64,000 bases of DNA from Galerina marginata (GCA_023014335.1 JAECYW010000007.1:2294001-2358000); one strand, 5' to 3'. Shown: positions 47,080-59,960, counted from the stretch's first letter. Notes: a model not told the origin generated them from the sequence alone. A program made the numbers and translations.

Positions 47080-47760
47080 TTTGTTGGGCTTTTGGTCTTC
47101 TTGTCGCATCCATTCACCGACACCACGCTCTTTGACTTTCATCTATACCTTCACGCTTTACGACCTTGCCCATGCGAATGCAAAATTCGCCATCTTCTTC
47201 TTTCTCCTCGTTAACTTACTCTACTCTACACTATATCCATATCCCTCGTTCTTGCTTTATCGCCTGCCGCCGCTCATGAAGACGACGACCCCTCCGCGTG
47301 GAATGGACGACCTACCTACCTACCCGCCTACCTACTCATCCTTATCCTTATCCATATCTTATCAACCACACCCGCATACCCATTCTTGATCGCATACCCT
47401 CCCCTTCCACCTACTACGACCTCTGTTACCTAACCGACAGGAAGGGTTCGGTTCACGTTCCACGGACTCGTCCACATCCGTTCATTTCAACTTCGTGTAC
47501 ACATCGGAGATCGGCTTCGGGCGTCTTCCCCCTTGGCCTTGCTAATGTAGATTCCTCTCAACGTAGGCCGCCTTTCGTCGTGGCGGTCCCCCTGCGACGC
47601 TCGTACAGTATTTTTATTCTTACCCTTTATCATTTCCTTCTTCTGATTTCTTGTGTTATGTTTTATATATCCTTCCACTTTCACCTTGTCCGGTCAGATT
47701 TTTTATTTACGCTGTTTATAGTTCTTTGCCTTAGTGCGTAAAACCATTGTAGCTTCCAAG
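47080..47760 (+). repeat. 3'-flank tandem repeat, copy 1
   Basis: This shares with copy 2 the blocks 'cgcctgccgccgctcatgaa' (47260 and 48112), 'aatgtagattcctctcaacg' and 'gacgctcgtacagtattttt', with a period of about 850 bp down to about 770 at the 3' end. It lies directly downstream of the membrane-protein gene and is probably part of its 3' untranslated region. Confidence 0.65.
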
Positions 47761-47929
47761 TTCAATACTTACATTCTCGTCTTAGCGTCGAGGAATGAGG
47801 ATAGACTCTGAGACTCAGAGTAGAATACGGACTTTGAGTAAGCGGAAAGCAGTGCATGACGGACAACCGTTCCACACGGATGTTGCGTTGATGATTCGTC
47901 TTTTGTCTTTTGTCATTGTCCTTGTCACC

Positions 47930-48480
47930 TCGCGATTCCAACGAGACATGCCGTCGCCATTGCGAATGCCTCAGACTCGCTCAGAGCACTCTTTCTTTTG
48001 TTTTCACCCATTCACCACTTCACTCCATGCTATACGCTATGCTCGCAATTGGATGCTTTTCCTATCGCCCATTTTCCATCCTCGTTGTTCAACCTTGCTC
48101 TTGCTTCATCGCCTGCCGCCGCTCATGAAGACGACTACCCCTCCGCGTGGAATGGATGACCTACTCCTTCTAACCACACCCGCATACCCCTTCCTCGATC
48201 ACATACCCTCACACACTGCCACCTCACCTGACCCACATCCACTTCCGTTCTTTTCAACTTCAACTTCAAATAAAGCGGCATCAGGCGTCTTCCCCCGTTG
48301 TCTTCGCTAATGTAGATTCCTCTCAACGTGGCCCGCCTTGCCTTTCTTTCCGTCGCGCGACGCTCGTACAGTATTTTTATTCTTACCCTTTATCCTTTCT
48401 TTCTTTCCGATTTCTTGGCCAGATATTTTATTTACGCTGTTTATGGTTCTTGGTCTCAGTCTGCGTAAAAAATTATCGTG
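47930..48480 (+). repeat. 3'-flank tandem repeat, copy 2
   Basis: This is the second copy of the flank described at 47080-47760, ending in the same 'atttacgctgtttatggttct' stretch. No coding capacity is seen. Confidence 0.6.
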
Positions 48481-49171
48481 TACCTTTCAATGACTAGCGG
48501 CTTGCTCCGTAGACTAACTACATCATAGCTATGGTTAAATCCTGTCGTCCTGCTCATGCTTGGTATGAGCTGGCACCCAGCGGTGTGGCGCCGCCTCGAC
48601 GGAGGACCACTTAAATGCATTCCACGGCTGCACTTCCTCCACACGCACACGACGAACGGGCCGTTTCGGTTCTCTTTCGACTTTGATGCTCATCGCAAAT
48701 ACGAACAGCTGGAACCATTGATACTGAAACGTGAACTTAATATGGAAGTGATATGGACGTGGAAGACCCACAGGGTGTTCTTGGTGAGAAGGTTGAACTC
48801 GGACCGGTACCACACTAATTGGATTCAGTATTGGCGTCAATGTACTTACTCCTGGGGGATGTTGTCTTGTTGGTATTAAGGTGAGGCACTAAAATTTTGT
48901 ATTCATCATGTTTGAATCGGCATCTATTAGTGTCTTCACTCTGAACACCCTTCCACCTCCGGCTGGGTACGAGGATACATGAACTTCCCAGTAGAGGGGC
49001 TAAAATAAGTGATTATGGCACTGTGATGGCGATTTCGCCCCAATTTACACATGGTCTGTCGATGTCGATGTCTGTTTATTTTCGTGGATATGAATTGAAG
49101 ACTTAAAGATACGGAAATATGGGCAGGTAAACCGTTCTTTCCTCCCAGGTGTCTCTCTGGGTTAGACTATA
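48481..49171. other. intergenic, no supported gene
   Basis: Overlapping frames on both strands at about 48535-48879 are open for about 100 codons. Neither shows a known motif, so neither is called. The rest is the upstream region of P450-5. Confidence 0.4.
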
Positions 49172-51325
49172 ATGTCCTTTTACACCTCTTACACCTCAAT
49201 AGGCGCTACCCTTCTTTTCATATGGCTCGTCAAGAGACTTGTTGGCTCCAGGTCGGATAACAAACAAGGATTTCCGTTCCCCCCGGGGCCGAAACCAAAA
49301 CCGCTAATAGGCAATCTTACGGACCTTCCAACAACCAAAGCCGCGCATACATATGTCGAGTGGGAGAAGAAATACCGTAGTTCGTTCTCCTTTTTGTGCC
49401 CACCAATGTGCCATACTTATTTGAGTATTCCCGGCTACTAGGCAGCATCCTTCATGCAGCCGCGTTAGGAAATCGCGTAGTCGTCCTCAACAATCGAGAA
49501 GACGCAGAAGAGTTACTAGACAAGCGGGCAAACAATTACTCTGATCGACCGGTGCTCCCAATTGTCGAAAAGTAACTCAATCTGCTTCAATCTTAAAATG
49601 CATTGTAACCTAACCACTTTGCGTAAAGGATGGGATGGGGATACAATCTCGCTTTATACGAATACGGAGACAAGTGGAGGTTCCATAGAAAGATCTGTCA
49701 ACAGAACTTCCGCCCAGAAGCTGCTCGGAGGTATCAGCCGCTGCAAACTAAGACGGTGCATAATATGCTTCGCAATCTTCTTGACTCCCCAGCCAAGTTC
49801 GACGACCATAATAAAATGTGCGTGGATCCCATCCAAAATCACCCAGCTATTATGTAACTGATATTCGAAAAACTTAAACAGGCTCTCTATATCACTGCCA
49901 ATGATGACCATGTACGGATATGAAGTAAAATCATTCGAGGATCCGTGTATCGTCGCAGCTGATCAAAGTATTATGGTCGGTATTCGGTTGCTTATGCCAG
50001 GCGCTACCTTGATCAACATTTTTCCTTGGCTTGCATATATCCCAACTTGGTTTCCCGGTGCCTCGTCTCACAAGGTGGCCGCAGAAGTGAAGAGGCTAAC
50101 AGACGAAATGGAAGGAATTCCAATGGAGTTTGTGAAGAAACGTGTGGTAAGTTGTATTTAAGATTGCAGGTCGCATGCTGAGCTGGCAATTACAAGGCGG
50201 AAGGAACAGCAATACCGTCTTTGGTTTCCGACTTTTTAGAGAGGAAAGATATTGTTGGTGTTTCGAAGGAAGAAGAAGAAGCAATCAAGAACATAGCAAG
50301 CACTGTGTACGGAGGTAAGCTCGAACAACTGCGATGTGCAAATTCAAGAATCATTTTTTCCTTAGGAGCATCAGATACCGTGCGTTTAACTTTCAAAAAT
50401 AGTGCTCATTGTGGCTTTCTCATAGTTACTTTCAGACTATCTCTGCAACTGGGACATTCTTTTACGTGATGGCCATAAATCCAGACGTCCAAAGAAAGGC
50501 CCAAGCAGAAATTGACCAACTTACTGGCTCAAAGCGTCTTCCGGAATTTGAAGACCGTCCATTCCTTCCGTATATCGAGGCAATATACCGAGAAGTAATG
50601 CGCTTCAGACCGCCGCTACAACTTGGCCTCCCACACAATGCCTCCGAAGACGACCACTATAAGGGCTACTTCATCCCCAAAGGTATTCTCCTAGCATACC
50701 CTCCTGATGCTCTTTTTAACCATCCAAATTATTCAGGCACTTCTGTTTTTGCTAATATATGGTCAGACTATCAGTATACTCGTACAAGCTGTTCTACGCT
50801 GAGCAAAACTTTTTTAGGGCAATGACACACGATGAAAAGATGTATCCTGAGCCACTCAAGTTCAAACCCGAACGGTTCTTGGATGAGGACGGGAATTTGA
50901 ATGATGATGATAGGATTCTGGCCTATGGTTTTGGACGCCGGTGAATCCTTCTGTTTGCATTCTGTGTACCAGCTGCTAATTGTCCTTCAGAGTTTGCGTC
51001 GGAAAACATATTGCCAGTTCCACGGTAAGTCAAAACTAAATCTCTTATATACTAGATTATGACCGGGACAATGAATTAGATGTGGCTGATCATAGCCTCC
51101 ATTTTGGCATCCTTCGACATCTCAAAGGCCAAAGACGAGTTTGGTAATGACATAGAAATTAATGATGAATATGAGGATCTGGGGCTTATCAAGCATGTTT
51201 CCATCTGCTTTCAGTGCAGTTAACTGACCGATTTACTTTTATTCTAGCCACAAGACAAAGTTCCAATGTTCATTCACGCCTCGATCAACGATGGCTAGGC
51301 AGCTGATCCAAGATACAGCAAGTTG
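49172..51325 (+). CDS. cytochrome P450 (P450-5), with a GC-AG last intron
   Basis: Start MSFYTSYTSIGATLLFIWLV is the membrane anchor, then FPPGPKPKPLIGNLTDLP. Exons give NNYSDRPVLPIVEK|MGWGYN, the C-helix KWRFHRKICQQNF, LPMMTMYGYEV, FPWLAYIPTWFPGAS and an I-helix spliced as YGGASDT|TISATG. YREVMRFRPP supplies ExxR, then GLPHNASEDDHYKGYF, FKPERFLDEDG and the heme loop YGFGRR|VCVGKH. The last intron uses a GC donor (gcatgt, 51191, approximate) and joins GLIN to HKTKFQCSFTPRS; the stop is at 51325. The chain is intact. It belongs with P450-4 by sequence and by having a GC-AG intron, though at a different place. It lies about 2.2 kb beyond the membrane-protein gene, at the right edge of the cluster. 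Confidence 0.87.
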
Positions 51326-52199
51326 AGTGATGTGAGGTGCTTGTGTTTAAATTTTGATGAGAGATGAAAATTTGGGGAGGTCTGTTCGTTTTTAAGTACA
51401 GTTATTGAAACGGTCACTGTTTAGTGGCAGAATTTATTAAGTTATCTGACTGAGAGGTTCAGGGCGTGCCAAAGTCTCATCACCAACTTAGGACTCCAGT
51501 GTACATTAGATACAAGTAATAAGGCTTTGACTGAACGAGACGTGAACGACGTCCAGGCAACTCGTGTCCATGCCTGGGAGAGAGAATCAGATTGCGACAG
51601 GTAGAAGTCCGTCAGCGTCGAGATTGGCGGCTGTCCAATATTGTTTGTCCGAGGTTGAAAACCCGAGCCAGAAAAAAGGCCAATATGAACAGATACATTT
51701 AGGCAGAAGAAGGAAGGGAAGAAGAACACAAAAAAGCGAACCAACCAACAACAACGCCAAGGGCGTGAAAATTGGCCATGGCTTCACCCAAAGGAATCCA
51801 CACCCTCAAACTACAAGGCTTGTGCGAGGCCCAAGCCATGAGATCTGAGAACTGAAGGCTGCACTATGTCATAGCCATGGAGGCAGAACCATAGGTGACG
51901 GAGCGGGAGTTGGTCGAGATCCGCGATTGGCCTGATAGTAAGAACTGGTCATCCTCGCCTGAAACGTCGAGCACCCATAAAAGCAGAACAAAGAAATCCG
52001 CAATCTACTCTGCTTCCAGTTCCGCTCCTAAGAAGCGAAAAGCCAGCTGGCAGCAGTGCCGGAAGGCGACATTCCCGGCGAGGCACAATTAGAAGAACAA
52101 CAGAAGGGAGGCGCCGTTTTGTTTTCTTTCAAATGCAAAGTTGGCCTTAGACTTGGTACGTTCCGTGGTTGTAATACTTAGTGGTTATAGACGACATAA
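51326..52199. other. intergenic, no supported gene
   Basis: No frame with coding character is seen. The right part grades into the repeated block that starts near 52200. Confidence 0.4.
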
Positions 52200-53900
52200 A
52201 GGTGGCCCTCAACTAGTCTGCGAATCAGAAGCGATAGTCAGCATTGGGGTTTTCCAAGTAGGGACGATAGCAGCTTTCTTTGAATCACTCAACTTCAAGC
52301 TCTAGAGTCACAGGGACATGTGGACCGGGAACGAACCAACGCGAACAAGAACAAGAACGAAAGAGGCGGAGAAGGTTTGGTGAGCAGTTGTCCACAAACG
52401 CCTTGCAGGCAACAAGAATAAGATACGGAACAACTCAAAGGGAAAAAGAAAGAAATGGGGCCGAATAATGCTCCATGCCAAATGGTTGCAATATGGAAGG
52501 TATGGGGTACCCTCAAGATTCCTCAAACCGCTATCAATGACGATTCACATCAACAGAAACATTAACCTATCGGTCAAACGACACAAACGGCCAATTGAGG
52601 TCCTGTAGAACGGGATGATGTGATGGCGGAAAGCATTCTGGAGGCACACATGCCTGCATAGGCGCAAGGCCATATGGGGATTTGAACAGTTGGAAAGGAA
52701 AGGAGAAAGATAAAGCAAAATGCGAGCACAAGGATCCGTGAGTCGGGGACCGACGCAAACGAGAACGAGAGGGATGAAGAAGGAAGTAAATATGGACACA
52801 AGTTTATAGAACTCCTTGCCTGACTAGCACCTGGAGAGTCCGATTAAAAGTGAGCAACAGTTCGAATCTAGCATGCCCACAAAAGCCACTCCCCACCCCA
52901 CTTTGTCCTGAGCTCTGGTTCGCGCTCTGGATGAAATTTGAAAACAACATAAAAGTCACCAATCGCGCGAAACATGCCATCTTCGTTGCACCACGAAAAA
53001 AAGAACAAGTCTCGGAACACCTTGAAGGATAAGTTCAAAACACAAACGAAAAAATGGAAACGGACCCATATAATGCCCCACAATTATGAAGCAAATAAAG
53101 GCGTAGCCAATAGGTCTTGAGAACCAGCTATCAATCAAGAACAGAAACATTCATGCCTTGATCAAACGACATGAACCCCAGATCGGGGTGCACGCCGAAT
53201 GGGGTGGTGTGATAGCGAAAAACCTTTTGGACGCACACATACACGCACAGACGCATGGTCGCGGGGCAGGCTTGGCTCCGTGGAGAATGGAAATACCAGC
53301 GGGGTGAGTAGAGGTACAGCAAGAAAAATGAAGAGCAAGAGAAGAGATATGAAGGGAAGAGTAAAATGGGTACGCACAGAAAGTCAACAGAAAGTAGAGC
53401 TGGGCCGAGAACTGCGTGCTATCGAGCTTGAAGGTCGGTAAGGAGGGCATTCACATCTTCCCAGTCACGCAGGCTCGCGTTAAAAATCGGTAGTTTCAGG
53501 TTTCCTGCAGGTATCAAGAAAATTGAACAAACAAGGGGGCAGGACAGAGAAAAGGATAGAGATATGAAACTGGAAACACTGACATACTCTGCTCTGCCTC
53601 TCAATATACAGTTACCCACCTAAGGCTTGACGAGCCCCAACAGGACATCAATGGTGAGACGAGGGCTACGCTAAAGCCTAGAGGCCAAATCAAGAGGCAG
53701 AGCGAAAGTCCGACGAGATATCCGCAAAGCTTCTTCTCGAGTGGCACTGGCGACAGGTTGAGGTCGCCGTCGAGGCGATCAAAATCCCGGAATCTGAAGC
53801 ACAATCTCCTGAGGGAGAATGATAATGACTAGGATCGTGTAGATGCTGACGGTTGAGGAGGAAGGAGTTAGTTTGAGACAAGCCATCGGATCAGCGTGTC
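52200..53900 (-). repeat. segmental-duplication block F (about 580-bp subunits)
   Basis: This is homologous, in the same orientation, to 58670-59960. Shared landmarks include 'gactagcacctgg' (52820, 58865, 59425) and 'acgcacagacgcatggtcg' (53247, 59851). Within each block the landmarks recur with a period of about 560-590 bp. The minus strand is pyrimidine-rich and intron-like, and frames there are fortuitous. Confidence 0.65.
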
Positions 53901-54329
53901 AGCACTCACCTTGCTAAATAGGGGCAAACAGTGCCTATTTTGGGTTGTCAGCAAAGCGTAGAATCATCGACTACGGTCGGTGATTGAGCTAAGACTCTGA
54001 GCAGAAAAAGAGGAGGAGAAAATTGAGAGGGAAATTAAAACCTAGCATACAGTCATCTCCGAAAGAATTCGGACGCGACGACCAAAGATTGCTGCTATAT
54101 CACAAGAATGTTGAGGAAACCGGAAACGAAGGTGAAATAACAAGAACGCGGTTGAAGTGACGGAAAGAATTTAGAACTTCAAAGAGAGTAACGCTGGATA
54201 ACATAGAAATGGAAGTGCACCTCTATCCATCGAAAACACATAAAATAAAAAGTTACTTGATCCACATACTGCCCCACGCTGGTAGCAAAATGGCGATTCA
54301 CTGTATCCATTCGTTATCACCACCATCCT

Positions 54330-54640
54330 ACAAGAAAGTATACTGAAAACACGGGCACCTTGCGCAAGAACAGGGACGTCTGATCGGGTTCGATGTGTGT
54401 TTGGTAGAGTGCATTGTTAGGATGGCGGAGAATATCTGGGTACATGCAAATGCGCACATGCACGGTGTCAGACTGCAGGAAAGAAAGTTGTCAGTTAATA
54501 GATGCAGACAGAACCGCGGAGGAAGTTGAGTGACTACAATTAGGGACATTATAGTCGGGAAGAAAGAGCGAGAGTCCGTCCAGACATTAGAGGATTGCAG
54601 AAGAAAGAGTTGAGGCCGAGACAAGGCCGAGAGGTAAGGT
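54330..54640 (-). repeat. upstream repeat block of copy D
   Basis: This matches 27721-28000 (for example 'tgatcggactcgat' versus 'tgatcgggttcgat', and 'ggatggcgga'). It lies head-to-head with copy D, as the equivalent block does for copies B and E. Confidence 0.5.
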
Positions 54641-55897
54641 CAGAAAAAAAAAAGAAAACGGCACACATGATTTACAGGCAACAGAAAGGACGATGTCCAG
54701 GGCCGGCCATGCCGAGGAATAAGTAGAGCGTTTATGGTCTAGGATGTGGGTGTGACGCCTGAGGATGCAAGTTTAGAAAAGATATTTGCCTGGTAGTATA
54801 CGAGACAACGTTGTTGAAGATGGAAGAAAGGAAAGAGTCGCGGCAAGTCGCTGATGTCGATTTAAACTGCCGATTGAGGGCTTGCTAAACAGGGCCCAAC
54901 AGTGTCTATTTTCTGAAACCGATGGTCGGAGACAACCCACGGTGCTGACAGTGACCGTCCTTCGTTCCCGCTCCTCCTCGAGCTGGAGCTCCTCCTACAG
55001 CACCGTCCCGCCTTCCAACAGCCCAACAGCCTCCACTCGGAGCTTATTGTCAATCGCGCCGCCCTCGACGACTGCGCCATCATCCACCTCTTAGACTAGC
55101 GGGTGTCGTTGACAAGGCCGGGGGGCGGGATGGTCATGCAGTTCTCAACCCAGCTTTTGTTGAGCACAGGCAGCATCCGCCCACCAAGAACCCAACATCC
55201 ACCACTCCGAGCTCATCATTGACGGCCACACCACGTCGAAGTTCAGCGCTTCAGCTCTCGCACCTAGCTGAGGCAGTCACTGACGATGCCTACTGGCGGC
55301 GTCGTGACACAGTTCTCGACCCGGTTTGTGTCGAACGCAGGCTGGCAGATCTAATAAATTGTGCGTGTCTCCCTTCTCCTCCTTGCTTTCCCCCCAACCT
55401 TTCTTTTCCTTTATGTAAGTTCTCGTTCTTTACTGGTTCTTCTTTCCTTTCTTCTCCAACTTTAAGCCTTCCATGCCTGCCTTGCCTTATGCGTATAGGC
55501 TCTGTATGTATCACCCATTCGTTCATCCGCCTATCGTGTGTTGTCACCGTTGGTGTCGGTGTGGAGCTTGCTTTCGAGCCGTTCATGTTTTCATTTCGTT
55601 TCTTTTTCCATTCTCCTTTGATTTTCCATGAGGGTTCCGTCTATGTTTAATTTATGTTAATCCAGTCCCTTCTTGCGGCGTTTCGGAAGGACATTTTGAA
55701 TTTCGCCCATCGCCGTTGCTTTTTGATACCGGTTTCACTGTTTGGCACATCTCGCTCTTCATGCACTTTTTATTTGACTATCTCGTTCGTTTGTACACCT
55801 TGTCCTTTTCTTTTCTTCGTCACTTAGACCATCATCGAGGCGTCACCCCTGTCCGGATGCCCGCAGTGCCGTGCTCGTTGAAGTCGATCAGCCCGTC

Positions 55898-56021
55898 AAC
55901 GGACTCTTCGCAGATGCTTCCTCCCAGGCTTGCACGCTGGGTTGCCTCATTGTGCATAGAAATAATATTGTGGCCCTCGTTCAAGCCTTGCCGGTAGTAG
56001 TTCTTGGTGTGGAGTCCGTTG
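55898..56021 (+). repeat. inverted-repeat intron module in copy D (best preserved)
   Basis: AACGGACTC is the exact complement of the closing GAGTCCGTT. The inner arms AGGCTTG.ACG and CGTT.CAAGCCTT also pair. This is the clearest example of the module's hairpin design. Confidence 0.7.
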
Positions 56022-56062
56022 GTGAAGCCATCACTTGCCTTGACCCCGACCGGGCAATTGGA

Positions 56063-57654
56063 AATTACCGTGCACTACCGAACACAACCGTGCAGCCACC
56101 GTGCATGATTTCACGGTAATTGCACGGTTTCTGTGGTAAGTGCACGTTAGTTGCCTAAGCCTCACGGTACATGCACGGGGGTCAGTCGGGACATGCTGTC
56201 AGAGTTGAGCAGTTTCCCACACGTTCCTCCTGCCGTCGCGCTCAAAAAATCTTGCGCGCAAACTGCAGCAGCTCTTTTGAGATAAACTTTTGGAGAGAAA
56301 GTTGCTAGTCTTCGTATATCATATAGCTAGAAATTATTTTGAACACAATAAACTAAGAAATGAATGCTTCTGAAGGCATTCAGTCTTGTTGCAGAGCAGT
56401 GACCCCGAGTTGCAACCGTTTTGCCACAAGATCACGTGTGGCAAAAGTGTTGTACATACCGTGTGATTTTAAAACTGTCCTCGCTAATTTGTATCATAGC
56501 TCATCCCCTGCGAACCAGTATTATATGAAACACAGTAAATATGTAGAATAGACCTATTAGATCTTATATACCAAAATTTATGACCGTCGGACTCGGATTG
56601 CAGTGGAAATTATATTACTGCCTTCCTAGCCGTTGCGCCGGGTCACCGGACCGTCCAATATGGGCGTCAATCTTATGTTCTGGGATCAATTTTTGACCTA
56701 CAAGGAAGATTTGGGACTCATCCGAAAGGTGTTTAAGAGGGGAACAAATATATTACATGTATAGAGTCAGGTAAACATAATTTTCATACATAATACAGGG
56801 GGTTGAGCTCTAATTTGGTAGTTGGCTAAATTTAGTAACAACGTGCAAAACGAGCGCTTGTATCGCCAATTTCAATGTTCTTTAATAAATTTAAGCTGTA
56901 GAAATTAGAATACAAAGCTCAATTAAATACTTACACGGAACCTGCATGGCACCTCACGGAACTGCACGGTACTTCACGGTACTGCACGGTACTGCATGGT
57001 ACCTGCACGGCCCTTGCACGGCAGCGCACGGTACTGCACGTTAATGCACTGCACTGCACTTCCGTGCACGGTAGAGACGCGAAACTGCACGGCCGGGTCA
57101 TAGGCGTGCACGGTAGGGGATTCGGAGGCCGAACTTACAATTTGATTCCGTTTGGACCTGATCTTGGAACGGCCTTGGAGATGATCGGTCGGTATGGGTA
57201 ATCATTCGACAAATTTCAAGGTGATTATCTGCTGATTATATCCTTCCTTTCCTTGATACTACCAGCATTAACCGTTTGACGAAGACGATATTCAGGTACG
57301 ATTTACCTACATAATCCGAGATGATAACAGTGTACTGACTGTGATTATAGCAAGGTCCGGACTTCATACAGTATACTCCCCCCGTCGAACAACCAGTCAC
57401 ATCGAAACCCACACCCAAACCTCGCCCAATCAAAAAGAAGAAGGCCACTTAATTACTTTACTACTTGTAGTCTAAATTAACCGACTTGAATTTACTTCTT
57501 TTATCATCACACGGTAACAGTTACTGCTCACACAGTAATGCACGGTAATGCACGGTAATACCCACATGAAAACCCAGACAGCGCTCGGCAGTGCACGGTA
57601 CTGGCTAAAGCACGGTACGCCGCGCACGGCTGTGCTCGGTAGTACACAGTAATT
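56063..57654. mobile_element. transposon-like element with CACGGTA sub-terminal repeats
   Basis: The left end AATTACCGTGCACTACCG is an imperfect inverted copy of the right end (CGGTAGTACACAGTAATT), continuing for about 30 bp. GCACGGTA-like units, often TGCACGGTAC, are clustered near the left end, at about 56930-57115 and near the right end (about 57520-57650). The 1.6-kb body has no transposase. No clear target duplication is seen. Many short repeats near TIRs are typical of transposase-binding arrays. Confidence 0.65.
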
Positions 57655-58669
57655 TTCTTGTGCCCTTCCCCGACCTCTTTTCGGTACTGGGCTTTGTTAT
57701 TTTTTTTTTTTCGCCGTTTTTGACTCATCTCTCTTACCTCGCTCACGTGCCTTTATACCCTGGCTTTTGCGTTATTGTCTCTGCACTGCTACGATTTGAC
57801 GAGGCGGTTCACCTTTCCCTCTGCTTTGATCTTTTGCCTTTCCTTCTCCCGTCCGCCCGCTTCTCCCTTCCTTCTCTTTTCCTCCCCTGGTAATGTACTC
57901 GTCAAACCTGACTAACCCCCTTTCTCCCCAAATACACGTTCTTCAAATATACTGGCACAAGAGCCAGCACAGATTCCTCAGGAACTGGTGACGAGTTTGT
58001 TGCCGATCAGCTTTCTTCAGCCTAATCGTGATGAGCCGAATGTACACTCTGCCGTGAACTGGACCTAGAACTCGAGTTTGAAATGCATACAACCCATTCA
58101 CCTACGTTCAGCTGTGCCTGAAACTTTGACAGATGGCAGGCCGGAATCTGAGAGGAGACAGTGCGAAGCTTCGCAGGAACTCAGAGGTGTGCCTTTTACA
58201 TGTCTAGTCAGCTCAGCGCTATCGTTAACTCACTCTTAATTCAGAGATCGTTGCCTGGCTCCGGCTACCCCAGCATCCGACTTTAACCTCGTCGCTGTTG
58301 CTTGGAAGGTTGAGATTGGCCTGAAGCTGACAGTACATTTTGTTATTTTCAACCCGTTGTCAACCTTAACCAGTGCCTATCATCGCCAGAGCTTAACCTC
58401 TGACCCTTCATGATCACGAGATCGTCAGTGGTATCTCCAGCAATCTTGAATTCAATCACCACCATCCCAAATTTGGGACTCGTTAGCCAGGAGTGACAAG
58501 ATACAAAAACGATTAAGAAATACAAAATGTGACTACACGCACAATTCAGATTCGGAACTCACCGCAGTGCTCATGATGCCCGAGGAACTTGAGGAATGCG
58601 TGATGAGGACAAGCTGGAGTTAAAGCCCAAGCTTGGTGGGCAGTGGTTTGGGTCGAGTTCGAGGTCGAG

Positions 58670-59960
58670 GTCGAGGTGGTCCTCAATTTTGCTTGCGGAT
58701 TAAGTGACAGTCGGCATTCGGGTTTATTAGGGACAGTAGCACCTACCCTTTAAACATTTAACTTTTAGTATCACAAGGACATGTGGATGGGAATGAACCA
58801 GCGTAAACGAGACCAAAAGGGGAGGAGAAGGCATGGCGACAATACTGTACGAACTCCTGGCATGACTAGCACCTGGGTAGCCAGATTGAAAGGCAGAAGG
58901 AGTTCGAATTTAACATGTCAAAACCAGCCAATCTCCACGCCACTTGTTCTCAAGCACTAGTTTGCATTCTGGATGACATCTAAGGGTAATAGAAAAGCAA
59001 CAATCTCACCTAACACGCTGTCCTTCGTTCCGCCGCAAAAACAAGAATAAGCCGCTGAACACCTGGATGGACAAATTCAAAACACCAACGAATAAAAGGA
59101 GATGGACCCATATAGTTATCATGCCCCACGCCGAACACTGTAACAACGAAGGCGTGGTAGTTATTCTGTTTTCCCTACCGCCATCAGTCAAACAACGCGG
59201 ACGGCCAATGGAGGTTACAGTCTCGACGGAATGGTGTGATGGCGGAGAAGATTACGCACGCACGCATACATGCACAGGCGCAGGTCGTAGGGCAGCTTGG
59301 ACCCTTGAAAGAAAGGGAGGAAGATACAGCAAAATGCGAGCACAAGGCCCCGTGATCGGGAACCTAAGCAAACGGGAACGAGAGGGGTGAAGCAGATTGT
59401 TAACAGTGAGAACTCCTTGCTCGACTAGCACCTGGATAGCCGGATTGAAAGGAAGCACGAGTTCGAGGTTAGCAGCCAAACCCCACCCCACTTTATCCTG
59501 AGCTCTGGGTCGCGTTCTGGATCAAATTTGGAAACAAGATAAAAGTCGCCAACCTCACGAATTACATCGCCGTTCGTCGTACCGCAAAAATAAGCATAAG
59601 CCGCAGAAAAACTTGAAACGAAAATCAAAACACGAATGAAATAAGGGAGTGGAGCCATGTAGTGCCCCACGCTAATGTACAGAGTGCTTCAGGTGAAGGC
59701 TTGACCTCGCTTTTATCGCATATCGTCATCAACCGAGAAACCGACAAGAGAAACGTTCACACATCGATCTAACGACATAGAGCCGTTGAATGAGGCGGTC
59801 ACGCGGTGCGATGGCGTAAAAATTCTGGGTGCACGCATACATACATGCACAGACGCATGGTCGCGGGGCAGATTGGCTCCATAGATAACGGATTCCACCA
59901 AGGGAAATAGAGGAAAAGGAAGAGCAAAAGACGAGAGGACAGAGGCGGAGAACATAAAAA
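58670..59960 (-). repeat. segmental-duplication block G
   Basis: This is the counterpart of 52200-53900, with two subunits whose starts (58850 and 59408) are 558 bp apart. The minus strand has intron-like pyrimidine richness. Confidence 0.65.

Larger units (their letters stand above)
54940..57990 (+). pseudogene. membrane-protein family copy D (decayed)
   Basis: A Ser-rich exon remnant (about 54955-55096) ends in a stop. The QFST-type exon piece occurs twice (about 55138 and 55308). The donor context survives at 55361 (gtgcgtg). The giant intron follows, with one hairpin module (55898-56021) and an inserted transposon-like element (56063-57654). An FFK-type exon trace at about 57938-57985 lacks an AG acceptor and soon loses frame. 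The C-terminal tail is absent. Confidence 0.65.

Noticed and set aside
48535..48879. Overlapping 100-codon frames on both strands
   Set aside because: There is no recognisable domain, no splice extension and no homologous copy in the window.
52545..53450. Several minus-strand frames of 70-100 codons with similar Cys-rich endings in 52-60 kb
   Set aside because: They recur because the DNA is duplicated. They are pyrimidine-rich, start and stop at different places in each copy, and show no codon-level conservation.
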